From an uncultured Dyadobacter sp. (GTDB lineage Bacteria > Bacteroidota > Bacteroidia > Cytophagales > Spirosomataceae), in NCBI GenBank assembly GCA_946481035.1, contig CAMLNK010000347.1:1-5517 (forward strand): a stretch of 5,517 nt of DNA, written 5' to 3'. The translations under genes were made by a program, and so were the position numbers. The notes below the pieces were generated by a model. It was not told the origin of the DNA and did no database searches. It saw only the letters and a list, made by a program, of their open reading frames with translations. Shown here piece by piece: positions 1 to 5,517 of this stretch; positions within the stretch are counted from its first letter, which is position 1; every line of letters begins with the position of its first letter.

Positions 1-653
1 TAATTCGACTGATAAGCCATCGACATCGTAAACTTGTCGATCATTTCGTGCGGATGCACTTCCAGGATCCGCGCCAGCACCATCACTACCAACGTATTGG
101 AAGCAATTTTTCGTGGAATGCCAGCCACCGTCGCGAACAAATCCACCGTTACCGATTCCTTTTCGTCGAGCAGTTTCATCAGCTTTTCTTCCTTTTCCCC
201 ATACTGAAAACTGACGTCACGCTCGCCGCGGCCCCGTCGCATGATTTCCTTCATTTCGCGGCTGGCCTGGATCGATTTGTCCTCCACACGGATATACGCC
301 TGGCGCGCACCGGTGTCGTCCACCACATAATGCGGCTTGTCGACGCTTCGAGGGATCGTCAACACGAGCACATCACGGTCGGGCGTGATGGCCACGCGCT
401 CTTTTTTGAAACTGATTTTGGGGAAAATGTACTTGTCGATGGCGCGCGTAAGGGTGTATTCATCCTCATCGGCATCTTTAAGGCCCTTGATGGTCTTGTC
501 GTCACCCACTCCGACCATCAGTTTACCGCCACCTGAATTTGCGAAAGCAACCACTTCGCGGACGATCTTCTCAGGGTGATTGGATTTCAGTTTGAATTCC
601 AGATGTTCCCCCTCACCTTTCTTAACCAGCTCTTTCAACAATCGAAGCTCCAT
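1..653 (-). CDS. AlbA_2 (Schlafen-type) domain protein with C-terminal winged-helix-like region, runs to window edge
   Basis: The reading frame is open from an ATG at 653 to the left edge (217 codons). The next codon begins with TA, so the gene either stops exactly there or continues with Tyr. An in-frame TAA lies 21 nt upstream of the ATG, which is the first ATG after it. Residues 13-21 read GEGEHLEFK, followed by a segment around FANSGGGKLMVGVGDD (37-52). This is the signature of the AlbA_2 domain (PF04326), often annotated as 'ATP-binding protein' or 'putative DNA binding domain'. Family members bind nucleic acid, and Schlafen relatives can be RNases. The domain spans roughly residues 10-135. 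It is followed by a charged linker (about 138-155) and a region around residues 155-210 with a winged-helix look. Acidic residues E14, E19 and D51/D52 are retained. A cytoplasmic nucleic-acid-binding or regulatory role is likely; the target is unknown. A terminator at 808-839 separates it from the upstream gene, so it should have its own promoter, but only a weak -7-like TAAATTG is visible at about 736-742. Confidence 0.85.
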   Translation of the reverse strand, partial: MELRLLKELVKKGEGEHLEFKLKSNHPEKIVREVVAFANSGGGKLMVGVGDDKTIKGLKDADEDEYTLTRAIDKYIFPKISFKKERVAITPDRDVLVLTIPRSVDKPHYVVDDTGARQAYIRVEDKSIQASREMKEIMRRGRGERDVSFQYGEKEEKLMKLLDEKESVTVDLFATVAGIPRKIASNTLVVMVLARILEVHPHEMIDKFTMSMAYQSN

Positions 654-721
654 CGGGTTGGAATGGATAAATTATGAGTTATGACTAAATCACTTTCGGT
701 AACTTACCTCGTCCTCCTCAT

Positions 722-737
722 TTGTTAACGCTAACAA
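722..737. promoter_or_regulatory. LacI/GalR-operator-like palindrome upstream of the AlbA_2 gene
   Basis: TTGTTA-ACGC-TAACAA is a perfect 6-bp inverted repeat around a 4-bp core that contains a central CG. Even spacing and a central CG are typical of operators bound by LacI/GalR-family repressors. The inner 14 bp also fit the cre-type consensus TGWNANCGNTNWCA. It lies 69 nt upstream of the ATG at 653, overlapping the only weak -7-like element there. Binding by such a regulator is inferred; no regulator gene is in the window. A second, shorter palindrome GGTAA-C-TTACC lies at 698-708 in the same leader. Confidence 0.45.
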
Positions 738-807
738 TTTACATTCCTTTTGTCAGATTTAAAAAATATGGAGACTGAGTAACGTAAAAAAGCGGACCAT
801 ATATCAT

Positions 808-839
808 AAAAAAAAACGGCACCGATAGAGTGCCGTTTT
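808..839 (-). terminator. Rho-independent terminator of the DUF2795 gene
   Basis: Read on the minus strand, AAAACGGCAC and GTGCCGTTTT form a perfect 10-bp stem (839-830 with 822-813) around a 7-nt loop. The T tract reaches nine Ts (816-808), four of which belong to the stem. The stem starts 3 nt after the TAG stop codon at 845-843. It closes the DUF2795 unit and insulates the AlbA_2 gene downstream. In the plus direction the stem is followed by only four Ts, so termination that way is weak at best. Confidence 0.93.
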
Positions 840-842
840 CGT

Positions 843-1064
843 CTAGTATTCGTCTTCGTTGAAAAAGAAATCGTCTTTCGTGGGATAGTCGGGCCAAATC
901 TCTTCAATGCTTTCATAAGGCTGCCCATCATCTTCAAGCTCCTGAAGGTTTTCAACTACTTCTAACGGAGCGCCTGTTCTGATTGCAAAGTCAATTAGCT
1001 CGTCTTTGGTAGCTGGCCAGGGAGCATCTTCAAGGTACGATGCGAGTTCGAGAGTCCAGTACAT
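843..1064 (-). CDS. DUF2795 family small acidic protein
   Basis: This encodes a complete 73-residue protein. The core APLEVVENLQELEDDGQPY (32-50) followed by ESIEEIWPDYP (51-61) is the DUF2795 (PF11387) pattern. The length and the FFFNEDEY tail match what I remember of short, highly conserved proteins in Cytophagales and Flavobacteriia. It has 21 Asp/Glu against 3 Lys/Arg, no signal peptide, no membrane segment and no Cys, so it should be a soluble cytoplasmic protein. Function is unknown; the strong acidity would suit a small protein partner or a nucleic-acid mimic, but that is speculation. It is transcribed alone, with a TAnnTTTG promoter about 40 nt upstream and a terminator immediately after the stop. 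There is no convincing Shine-Dalgarno sequence; the leader is A-rich before the ATG. A longer overlapping frame at 731-955 is discarded because it shows no family features and runs through the terminator. Confidence 0.92.
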   Translation of the reverse strand: MYWTLELASYLEDAPWPATKDELIDFAIRTGAPLEVVENLQELEDDGQPYESIEEIWPDYPTKDDFFFNEDEY

Positions 1065-1089
1065 AATATTTTCGCCTATTAATGGTTAC

Positions 1090-1111
1090 TTTACTTTTCT
1101 GCAAAAGTAAA
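1090..1111. repeat. Perfect 9-bp inverted repeat spanning the promoter region
   Basis: TTTACTTTT (1090-1098) and AAAAGTAAA (1103-1111) are exact reverse complements separated by CTGC. The right arm contains most of the minus-strand -7 element TACTTTTG. The left arm produces a near-copy, TACTTTTC, on the plus strand (1092-1099). It could be a repressor operator over the DUF2795 promoter, or a pair of back-to-back -7 elements. The repeat is seen directly; its function is inferred. Confidence 0.5.
1102..1109 (-). promoter_or_regulatory. Bacteroidota-type -7 element for the DUF2795 gene
   Basis: On the minus strand the sequence is TACTTTTG, an exact match to the phylum consensus TAnnTTTG. The predicted start is around 1095-1098, giving a leader of about 30 nt before the ATG at 1064. 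No clear TTG -33 element is present; the region upstream is T-rich. The element lies inside the inverted repeat at 1090-1111. Confidence 0.65.
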
Positions 1112-1119
1112 AAATTTGC

Positions 1120-1127
1120 TATCTTTT
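1120..1127 (+). promoter_or_regulatory. Possible -7 element for the cutC operon
   Basis: TATCTTTT differs from TAnnTTTG only in the last base and matches seven of eight bases of the strong promoter at 4976-4983. A CTG at 1099-1101 sits 18 nt upstream, the same spacing as the TTG in that promoter. The transcript would have a leader of about 180 nt before the ATG at 1317. The rest of the spacer (1128-1316) is AT-rich, with an A run at 1141-1149, and shows no RNA gene, riboswitch or other recognisable element. Weak evidence. Confidence 0.25.
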
Positions 1128-1316
1128 AAAAGCTTAAAGCAAAAAAAAAGAAAAATAATTGCCGGGTTACAAATTTTATTTTCTCAAAGGATTTAACTAG
1201 CTGAATAACAATTAATTAAATCTAATGCTTCCAGTAAAGTGTCGATCGGAGCACCTTCACATTTCCCCTCTCCCCGAAAAACCCTTAATTTCCCTCACCA
1301 TTACAAATACCATATT

Positions 1317-2048
1317 ATGACTATTGAAATTTGCGCTTATTCGCTGGAATCGTGCATCAATGCGCAGGCCGGCGGGGCGGGCAGGATTGAACTATGCGGC
1401 GGACTCGGTGAGGGCGGTACCACACCCAGCGCCGGGCTCATCGAAATCGTAAGAAAAAACATCGACATTCAGCTATATGTGATGATCAGGCCGCGGGGCG
1501 GGGATTTCGTGTATGATTTTTTCGAAGAGGAAATCATGCGGAAAGACATCGATCTGGCCAAAAAACTAGGCGCTAACGGCGTCGTGCTCGGCATTCTTAC
1601 GCCCGACGGTAATGTGGACGTGGCACGTACCAAAGCGCTCGTCGACTACGCTGCTCCGCTGAAAGTCACTTTCCACCGCGCATTCGATCTCACGCCCGAT
1701 CCGATGAAGGCCCTGAAAGATATTATCGCAACAGGTGCCGAGCGCATTCTCACTTCCGGCCAGAAACCGTCGGCTGCTCAGGCAACCGAATTGCTGGGTC
1801 AGTTATCCAAAGAAGCCGCAGGAAAAATTGAAATCATGGCAGGCGGGGGCGTAAACCATAACAATGCGGCTGAACTGAAAGCCGCTGGCGTGCATGCTTT
1901 GCATTTGACTGCCAAAAAATTCCGTCCCGCACGCCAGAAGTTCTTCCCGGAAGGCATTTCGATGGCCGGGGAGATTCCGGATGAAAAGTCGGTGATGTAC
2001 TCGGACCTGGAACTGATCGAGGCTATGGTGCAGGCCGTTTCGGAATAA
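1317..2048 (+). CDS. cutC: CutC family protein (copper homeostasis protein CutC)
   Basis: This encodes a 243-residue TIM-barrel protein of the CutC family (PF03932), close to the roughly 248 residues of the E. coli member. Family blocks appear in order: EICAYSLES near the start, GRIELCGGLGEGGTTPS (22-38), MIRPRGGDF (56-64), VTFHRAFD (117-124), LTSGQ (145-149) and IMAGGGV (173-179). Cys6 and Cys27 have the same 21-residue spacing as the two N-terminal cysteines reported to bind Cu(I) in human CUTC. A role in copper handling was proposed from E. coli genetics. Those phenotypes were later traced to the sRNA MicL made from the cutC 3' end, so the true activity is unsettled and may be enzymatic. 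An upstream GTG at 1239 would add 26 residues with no family resemblance, so the ATG at 1317 is preferred. No Shine-Dalgarno is visible. It is probably cotranscribed with the acylase 37 nt downstream. Confidence 0.95.
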   Translation: MTIEICAYSLESCINAQAGGAGRIELCGGLGEGGTTPSAGLIEIVRKNIDIQLYVMIRPRGGDFVYDFFEEEIMRKDIDLAKKLGANGVVLGILTPDGNVDVARTKALVDYAAPLKVTFHRAFDLTPDPMKALKDIIATGAERILTSGQKPSAAQATELLGQLSKEAAGKIEIMAGGGVNHNNAAELKAAGVHALHLTAKKFRPARQKFFPEGISMAGEIPDEKSVMYSDLELIEAMVQAVSE

Positions 2049-2085
2049 TGCCTTTTTCTTGTAAAAGCAGATCAATATCCTCTCT

Positions 2086-4542
2086 ATGAAGTTCGTAAAG
2101 GCAATTCTGTTTATCGCAATCACCGCCGGGCTCGTGTATGTGCTGGACAAGCCGTGGGCACCCGCACCGGCGCTCGGGCCGTTCCTGAGCCCCTTTTGCG
2201 GCTTATGGCAAAACAGTGAGCAGGTCATCGACCCCAAAACGCGCGAAACCCTGCAACTCGACAGCCTCCGCGACGAGGTCACGATCCGCTTCGACGATTC
2301 CGGTGTGCCACATATTTTTGCCAAAAACGACTTCGACCTTTTTTACGCGCAGGGCTACATCACGGCCAAGGACCGCCTTTGGCAAATGGACCTGCAAACC
2401 CGCGCCGCGGCAGGACGGCTGTCCGAAATCCTCGGCCCGGCCACGCTCTCCCTCGATCAGCAGAGCCGCAGGCTGGGAATGGGCTACGGTGCCGAAGCTA
2501 ACCTGAAAGTAGCTATGACCGATCCGCGATCGCGAGAGGCGCTGCTCGGCTACACGGCAGGGGTGAATGCATTTATCCGCCAGCTCGCTCCCAAGGATTA
2601 CCCCATTGAATTCAAACTATTGGGATACAAACCCGAGCCCTGGAAGCCGATCAACACCATGTACATGCTCGAACAGATGACGCTCACGCTCGCGGGGCGC
2701 TCCAATGAGCTGGCTATGACCAATGCATTGAAAAAATACGGCCGGGAAACTATTGCGCAGCTTTTCCCCGACTATCCGAAGTTGCAGGAAAGCCCGATTA
2801 TTCCCTCCGGCACCGCCTGGGATTTTCCTAAGCTGCCCGTTCCAAAGGCAGTTCCACCGGTGATACCGGGCGACAGCAACTTATTGACTTCAAAACCTTT
2901 GACCGCATTGCCTCCCAGAGCGCCTAAGGAAGAAGGCATCGGTAGCAACAACTGGGCGGTGGGTGCCGAGAAATCCATTACCGGCTACCCTATCCTCGCC
3001 AACGATCCCCACCTCGAACTGTCGCTGCCGTCGATCTGGTACCAGGTGCAGCTGCATTCACCTGGCATGAATGTGTACGGCGTATCGCTTCCGGGCATTC
3101 CGAGTGTGATTATCGGTTTTAACGAGCGCGTTGCGTGGGGTGTTACCAATGTGGATGCCGATGTTTTTGACTTGTATAAAATCAAATTCAAAAATGAATA
3201 CAGAAACTTCTATTGGCATGATAATCAATGGAAACCTACGCATAAGCGGGAGGAAATTATCCATGTAAAAGGTCAGCTGAAACCCTACCGCGAAACAATC
3301 CTGTACACCCATCACGGGCCGGTGACCGATTCGGACGGTACATTCGGGGATTTGCCTAACCTAGCCATCAAATGGATCGGACACGAGCCGGGCAATAGCT
3401 TTATTACCTTCTATGAGCTCAATAAGGCTAAAACCTACGACGATTACCGGAAGGCGCTGGCGCATTATGTGGGACCTGCACAGAACTTCGTGTTTGCGGA
3501 TAATGAGAAGAATATCGCCATTACCGTGAATGGCAAAATCCCTTTGAAATATAAAGAGCAGGGTAAATTCGTGCTGGATGGCTCATCCCAGGCCGACGAC
3601 TGGCAAGGTTGGATCCCCGCCGAGCAGAATCCATTCGTGAAAAATCCGCCAAGAGGTTTTGTAAGTAGTGCCAACCAATCGTCCGCCGACACAACCTATC
3701 CTTATTATATCAACTGGAGTTTCGCGCCTTCCGAACGAGCGATTCGCATCAACGAGCGCCTGCAAGCGATGACCAATGCCAATGCGGATAGCCTTCGGAT
3801 GCTGCAAAACGATAATTTCAGCGTGCTTGCCCGTACATTACTGCCAAAGCTGCTAAGCATTCTGGAAACGCGCACATTGACCCCGAAACAAAAGGCCGCC
3901 CACATTCTGCTTTCAAACTGGAACTATCAGAATTCGCCGGAATCCATTGCGGCGTCGATCTTCGAAACCTGGTTTCCGTTGCTGGGCCAGGCCATCTGGA
4001 ATGACGATTTCTCCTCGCCCGAAGCCCCCATGGAATATCCCTCGCGTGACCGGACGTTGTACCTGATTTTGAAGCAGCCAAATGAAAAGTGGTTCGATAA
4101 TGTGAATACCCCCGAAAAAGAGACACTTCCTGATGTCGTTTACCAGAGCTTCAACGCCTCGCTCGATACGCTCACTGCGCGCAAGGGCGCGATGAGCCCC
4201 GAATGGGAGTGGTCCAAGGTGAAGGGCGCCGAGATACGGCATTTGAGCCGGAGCATCAAACCGTTCAATGCACCGCCGCTTGTGACCGGCGGAGGTAGCA
4301 GCATTGTGAATGCAATGACGAAGCGAAAAGGCCCGTCCTGGCGGATGGTAGTCGAACTGGGCCCCACGCCTCGTGCTTACGGCATTTATCCGGGAGGCCA
4401 GTCGGGCAACCCGGGCAGCCCCTATTACCTCAATCTGTTGAAGAAATGGGAGAAAGGAGAACTCAACGAGCTGATCTTCCTGACGTCACCGGATCAGAAA
4501 GTGCCGCATCTGGCGTCCAGTCTTGTATTGCAAAAACGTTAA
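2086..4542 (+). CDS. Penicillin acylase family protein (S45 Ntn hydrolase), exported
   Basis: This 818-residue precursor belongs to the penicillin amidase family (PF01804), enzymes that hydrolyse amide bonds in beta-lactams, acyl-homoserine lactones or other N-acyl compounds. Residues 4-20 form a hydrophobic N-terminal signal or anchor without a lipobox, so the mature enzyme should be periplasmic or membrane-tethered. The alpha-chain signature GYITAKDRLWQMD (90-102) continues to RAAAGRLSEILG (106-117). A Pro-rich linker ends at Gly286; Ser287 in GSNNW is the expected self-cleavage site and N-terminal nucleophile of a beta chain of about 532 residues. In beta numbering, His23 (H309), Val70 (V356), the Ca2+-site Asp73 and Asp76 (D359, D362) and Asn244 in SSANQ (N530) match the catalytic framework. 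The C-terminal block GGQSGNPGSPYY (770-781) is also typical. His23 and Val70 resemble cephalosporin and AHL acylases more than penicillin G acylase, but the substrate cannot be assigned. The ATG at 2086 directly precedes the signal sequence. Confidence 0.95.
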   Translation: MKFVKAILFIAITAGLVYVLDKPWAPAPALGPFLSPFCGLWQNSEQVIDPKTRETLQLDSLRDEVTIRFDDSGVPHIFAKNDFDLFYAQGYITAKDRLWQMDLQTRAAAGRLSEILGPATLSLDQQSRRLGMGYGAEANLKVAMTDPRSREALLGYTAGVNAFIRQLAPKDYPIEFKLLGYKPEPWKPINTMYMLEQMTLTLAGRSNELAMTNALKKYGRETIAQLFPDYPKLQESPIIPSGTAWDFPKLPVPKAVPPVIPGDSNLLTSKPLTALPPRAPKEEGIGSNNWAVGAEKSITGYPILANDPHLELSLPSIWYQVQLHSPGMNVYGVSLPGIPSVIIGFNERVAWGVTNVDADVFDLYKIKFKNEYRNFYWHDNQWKPTHKREEIIHVKGQLKPYRETILYTHHGPVTDSDGTFGDLPNLAIKWIGHEPGNSFITFYELNKAKTYDDYRKALAHYVGPAQNFVFADNEKNIAITVNGKIPLKYKEQGKFVLDGSSQADDWQGWIPAEQNPFVKNPPRGFVSSANQSSADTTYPYYINWSFAPSERAIRINERLQAMTNANADSLRMLQNDNFSVLARTLLPKLLSILETRTLTPKQKAAHILLSNWNYQNSPESIAASIFETWFPLLGQAIWNDDFSSPEAPMEYPSRDRTLYLILKQPNEKWFDNVNTPEKETLPDVVYQSFNASLDTLTARKGAMSPEWEWSKVKGAEIRHLSRSIKPFNAPPLVTGGGSSIVNAMTKRKGPSWRMVVELGPTPRAYGIYPGGQSGNPGSPYYLNLLKKWEKGELNELIFLTSPDQKVPHLASSLVLQKR

Positions 4543-4552
4543 CCCGGAATTT

Positions 4553-4918
4553 ATGAACTTCTTCATCATAGCGATTCTGTCTGCAGTCCTCCAAATATTC
4601 GCTCCGTGGTGGGTAATCGCCATCGTCCCTTTCGTGATCCTATTCTGGCGCCCCTCTACCACTTCCGGAGGATTCTGGCCGGGCTTCGGCGGCATTGCCG
4701 CACCGTGGCTGCTCTACGGCTATTACCAGCATTTTATATCCGACGGTGCCCTCTCCGACCGCGTCGCGAAGATATTCATGCTTCCTAACGGCATTCTGCT
4801 TTTGCTGGTCACAGCCCTCGTAGGAGGCCTTGTAGGCGGTTTTTCAGGCCTTGCCGGGTATTGGCTGCGGCAGATCTTCAGAAAAAATCCCGCACCGCTT
4901 CAGGGGTCCGCCTCCTGA
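4553..4918 (+). CDS. Small integral membrane protein, unknown function
   Basis: This encodes 121 residues, mostly hydrophobic. Likely membrane segments are at about 3-17, 19-32 (separated by a Pro-Trp-Trp turn), 41-58 and 81-106. The last is Gly-rich (LVGGLVGGFSG), which suggests tight helix packing. A short polar loop with an acidic and basic patch (63-73) precedes it, and the tail is basic and then Pro/Ser-rich. I do not recognise the family. An upstream in-frame ATG at 4523 would add ten polar residues and overlap the acylase by 20 nt. The ATG at 4553, 10 nt after the acylase stop codon, places the first helix right at the N-terminus and is preferred. Close spacing suggests translation from the same mRNA as the acylase. 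No terminator hairpin with a T tract follows the TGA; the GC-rich stretch at 4926-4945 has no T run. Confidence 0.8.
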   Translation: MNFFIIAILSAVLQIFAPWWVIAIVPFVILFWRPSTTSGGFWPGFGGIAAPWLLYGYYQHFISDGALSDRVAKIFMLPNGILLLLVTALVGGLVGGFSGLAGYWLRQIFRKNPAPLQGSAS

Positions 4919-4954
4919 AAGTTTCGGGCCGGGCTCCCTGGCGCCACATATTCA

Positions 4955-4983
4955 TTGTACTTAAACACAAATCATTATCTTTG
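4955..4983 (+). promoter_or_regulatory. Bacteroidota-type promoter of the OmpH-family gene
   Basis: TTG at 4955-4957 (-33 element) and TATCTTTG at 4976-4983 (-7 element, exact TAnnTTTG) are separated by 18 nt. The predicted transcription start is near 4987-4990, giving a leader of about 26-29 nt before the GTG at 5016. This is the clearest promoter in the window and supports treating the OmpH gene as a unit separate from the cutC operon. Confidence 0.8.
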
Positions 4984-5015
4984 CGGCTCGTTCAAAAACA
5001 ATAAACCTTAAAAAC

Positions 5016-5517
5016 GTGAACAACAATACTTCATTGATCTGGAACGTCGTCCTTTCGCTTGCTGTGGCGGTGTTATTCTTCCTTCATTTTTCAAGCAAAT
5101 CGTCAGACGCAGGTGCAGCCGCAGATGGTGCAGTAGTGGCAGGCCGCCGCACTGTTTACGTTCAGGTGGATTCACTTCTGAAAAACTACGATTTCTTCAA
5201 GGATACCAGAAAAGAGCTTGAAAACAAGAATTTCCAGCTTGAAAACGAGCTGACTACCAAAGGACGCTCTTTGCAAAATGAAGTAGCTTTCTTCCAGCAG
5301 CGCGCAGCTACCATGACTCCCGAGCAAGCCCGCTCAACGGAAGCCCAGCTGATGAAGAAGCAGCAGGACCTGATGGCCTACCGCGATCAGTCGGCGCAGG
5401 CACTGGGCCAGGAAGAGGCTAAAAAGAACGAAGAACTTTACAAAAACATCCGTTCTTACATCGACAAATACAACAAGGAAAACGGCTATGAATACGTACT
5501 CGGTTACTCATTGGGCG
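5016..5517 (+). CDS. OmpH/Skp family protein, GTG start, truncated by window end
   Basis: The frame is open for 167 codons and runs off the right edge. Residues 1-6 are Asn-rich, 7-25 form a single hydrophobic segment (signal anchor or uncleaved signal), and 26-45 are a small Ala/Gly/Ser-rich linker. TVYVQVDSLLKNY (46-58) is the beta-strand start of the OmpH/Skp domain (PF03938). Residues 60-155 are charged and helical (KELENKNFQLENEL, then Gln/Lys/Glu-rich), fitting the coiled-coil arms of Skp. The segment NGYEYVLGYSLG near the edge is the usual return to the core, so little is missing. Skp-like proteins chaperone unfolded outer-membrane proteins in the periplasm; here the anchor may hold the protein at the inner membrane. 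No in-frame ATG exists between the upstream in-frame stop at 4962-4964 and this point. GTG at 5016 is therefore chosen, in agreement with the promoter at 4955-4983. No Shine-Dalgarno is visible. Confidence 0.9.
   Translation, partial: MNNNTSLIWNVVLSLAVAVLFFLHFSSKSSDAGAAADGAVVAGRRTVYVQVDSLLKNYDFFKDTRKELENKNFQLENELTTKGRSLQNEVAFFQQRAATMTPEQARSTEAQLMKKQQDLMAYRDQSAQALGQEEAKKNEELYKNIRSYIDKYNKENGYEYVLGYSLG

Noticed and set aside
48..579. Plus-strand open frames of 162 and 80 codons
   Set aside because: They lie opposite the AlbA_2 gene, whose minus-strand frame gives a clear domain match; their translations are His/Arg/Ser-rich with no family features.
672..684. Tandem TTATGA repeat (TTATGAG/TTATGAC) in the AlbA_2 leader
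   Set aside because: Two six-base copies in an AT-rich spacer are likely by chance, and there is no sign of a longer array or a known site.
731..955. Minus-strand open frame of 74 codons overlapping the DUF2795 gene
   Set aside because: It is out of frame with the conserved protein and reads through the intrinsic terminator; its basic composition is typical of a shadow frame.
1123..1157. CTTTTAAAAG palindrome and A-rich run before cutC, considered as a terminator or RNA element
   Set aside because: The stem is short and purely A/T apart from its ends, no U tract is placed correctly for either strand, and no riboswitch-like conserved core is visible.
1803..2324. Minus-strand 173-codon frame across the cutC/acylase junction
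   Set aside because: It is antisense to two well-supported genes and shows no domain, start context or promoter.
3818..4242. Antisense frames of 102 and 109 codons inside the acylase gene
   Set aside because: They mirror the GC-rich codons of the acylase and show no recognisable motifs.
4921..4945. GC-rich stretch after the membrane-protein gene as an intrinsic terminator
   Set aside because: It forms only an imperfect hairpin and lacks a following T tract, so termination there is not supported.

Overview
The window looks like ordinary chromosome from a member of Bacteroidota, most likely order Cytophagales. A Dyadobacter-like genus is my best guess from memory of similar proteins, not from a search. 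Four things support this: start codons without a Shine-Dalgarno sequence, at least two promoters of the Bacteroidota type (-7 element TAnnTTTG), a DUF2795 mini-protein typical of this phylum, and an OmpH/Skp-like protein with an N-terminal membrane anchor. Genes are moderately GC-rich, while the spacers at about 654-842 and 1065-1316 are very AT-rich.

Left part, minus strand. An AlbA_2 (Schlafen-type) domain protein with a C-terminal winged-helix-like segment starts at 653 and runs to the left edge. Its leader holds a LacI/GalR-operator-like palindrome at 722-737. Next comes a 73-residue, very acidic DUF2795 protein (843-1064). It has its own TAnnTTTG promoter (1102-1109) and a strong intrinsic terminator (808-839), so it is a single-gene transcription unit. 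A perfect 9-bp inverted repeat (1090-1111) covers that promoter.

Centre, plus strand. Three closely spaced genes probably form one operon: cutC (1317-2048), a large exported penicillin-acylase-family Ntn hydrolase (2086-4542) and a small four-helix membrane protein of unknown function (4553-4918). Gaps are 37 and 10 nt, and no terminator is visible between them. The acylase keeps the self-processing Ser, His beta-23, Val beta-70, Ca2+-site aspartates and oxyanion Asn, so it should be active. Its substrate cannot be read from the sequence.

Right part, plus strand. A textbook Bacteroidota promoter (4955-4983) drives an OmpH/Skp-family protein with a GTG start at 5016, which runs off the right edge.

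No RNA genes, mobile elements, CRISPR arrays or clear signs of recent transfer were seen. I did not find a convincing new multi-gene system. The items most worth a second look are the two palindromes at promoters, the acidic triad in the AlbA_2 protein and the uncharacterised acylase/membrane-protein pair.
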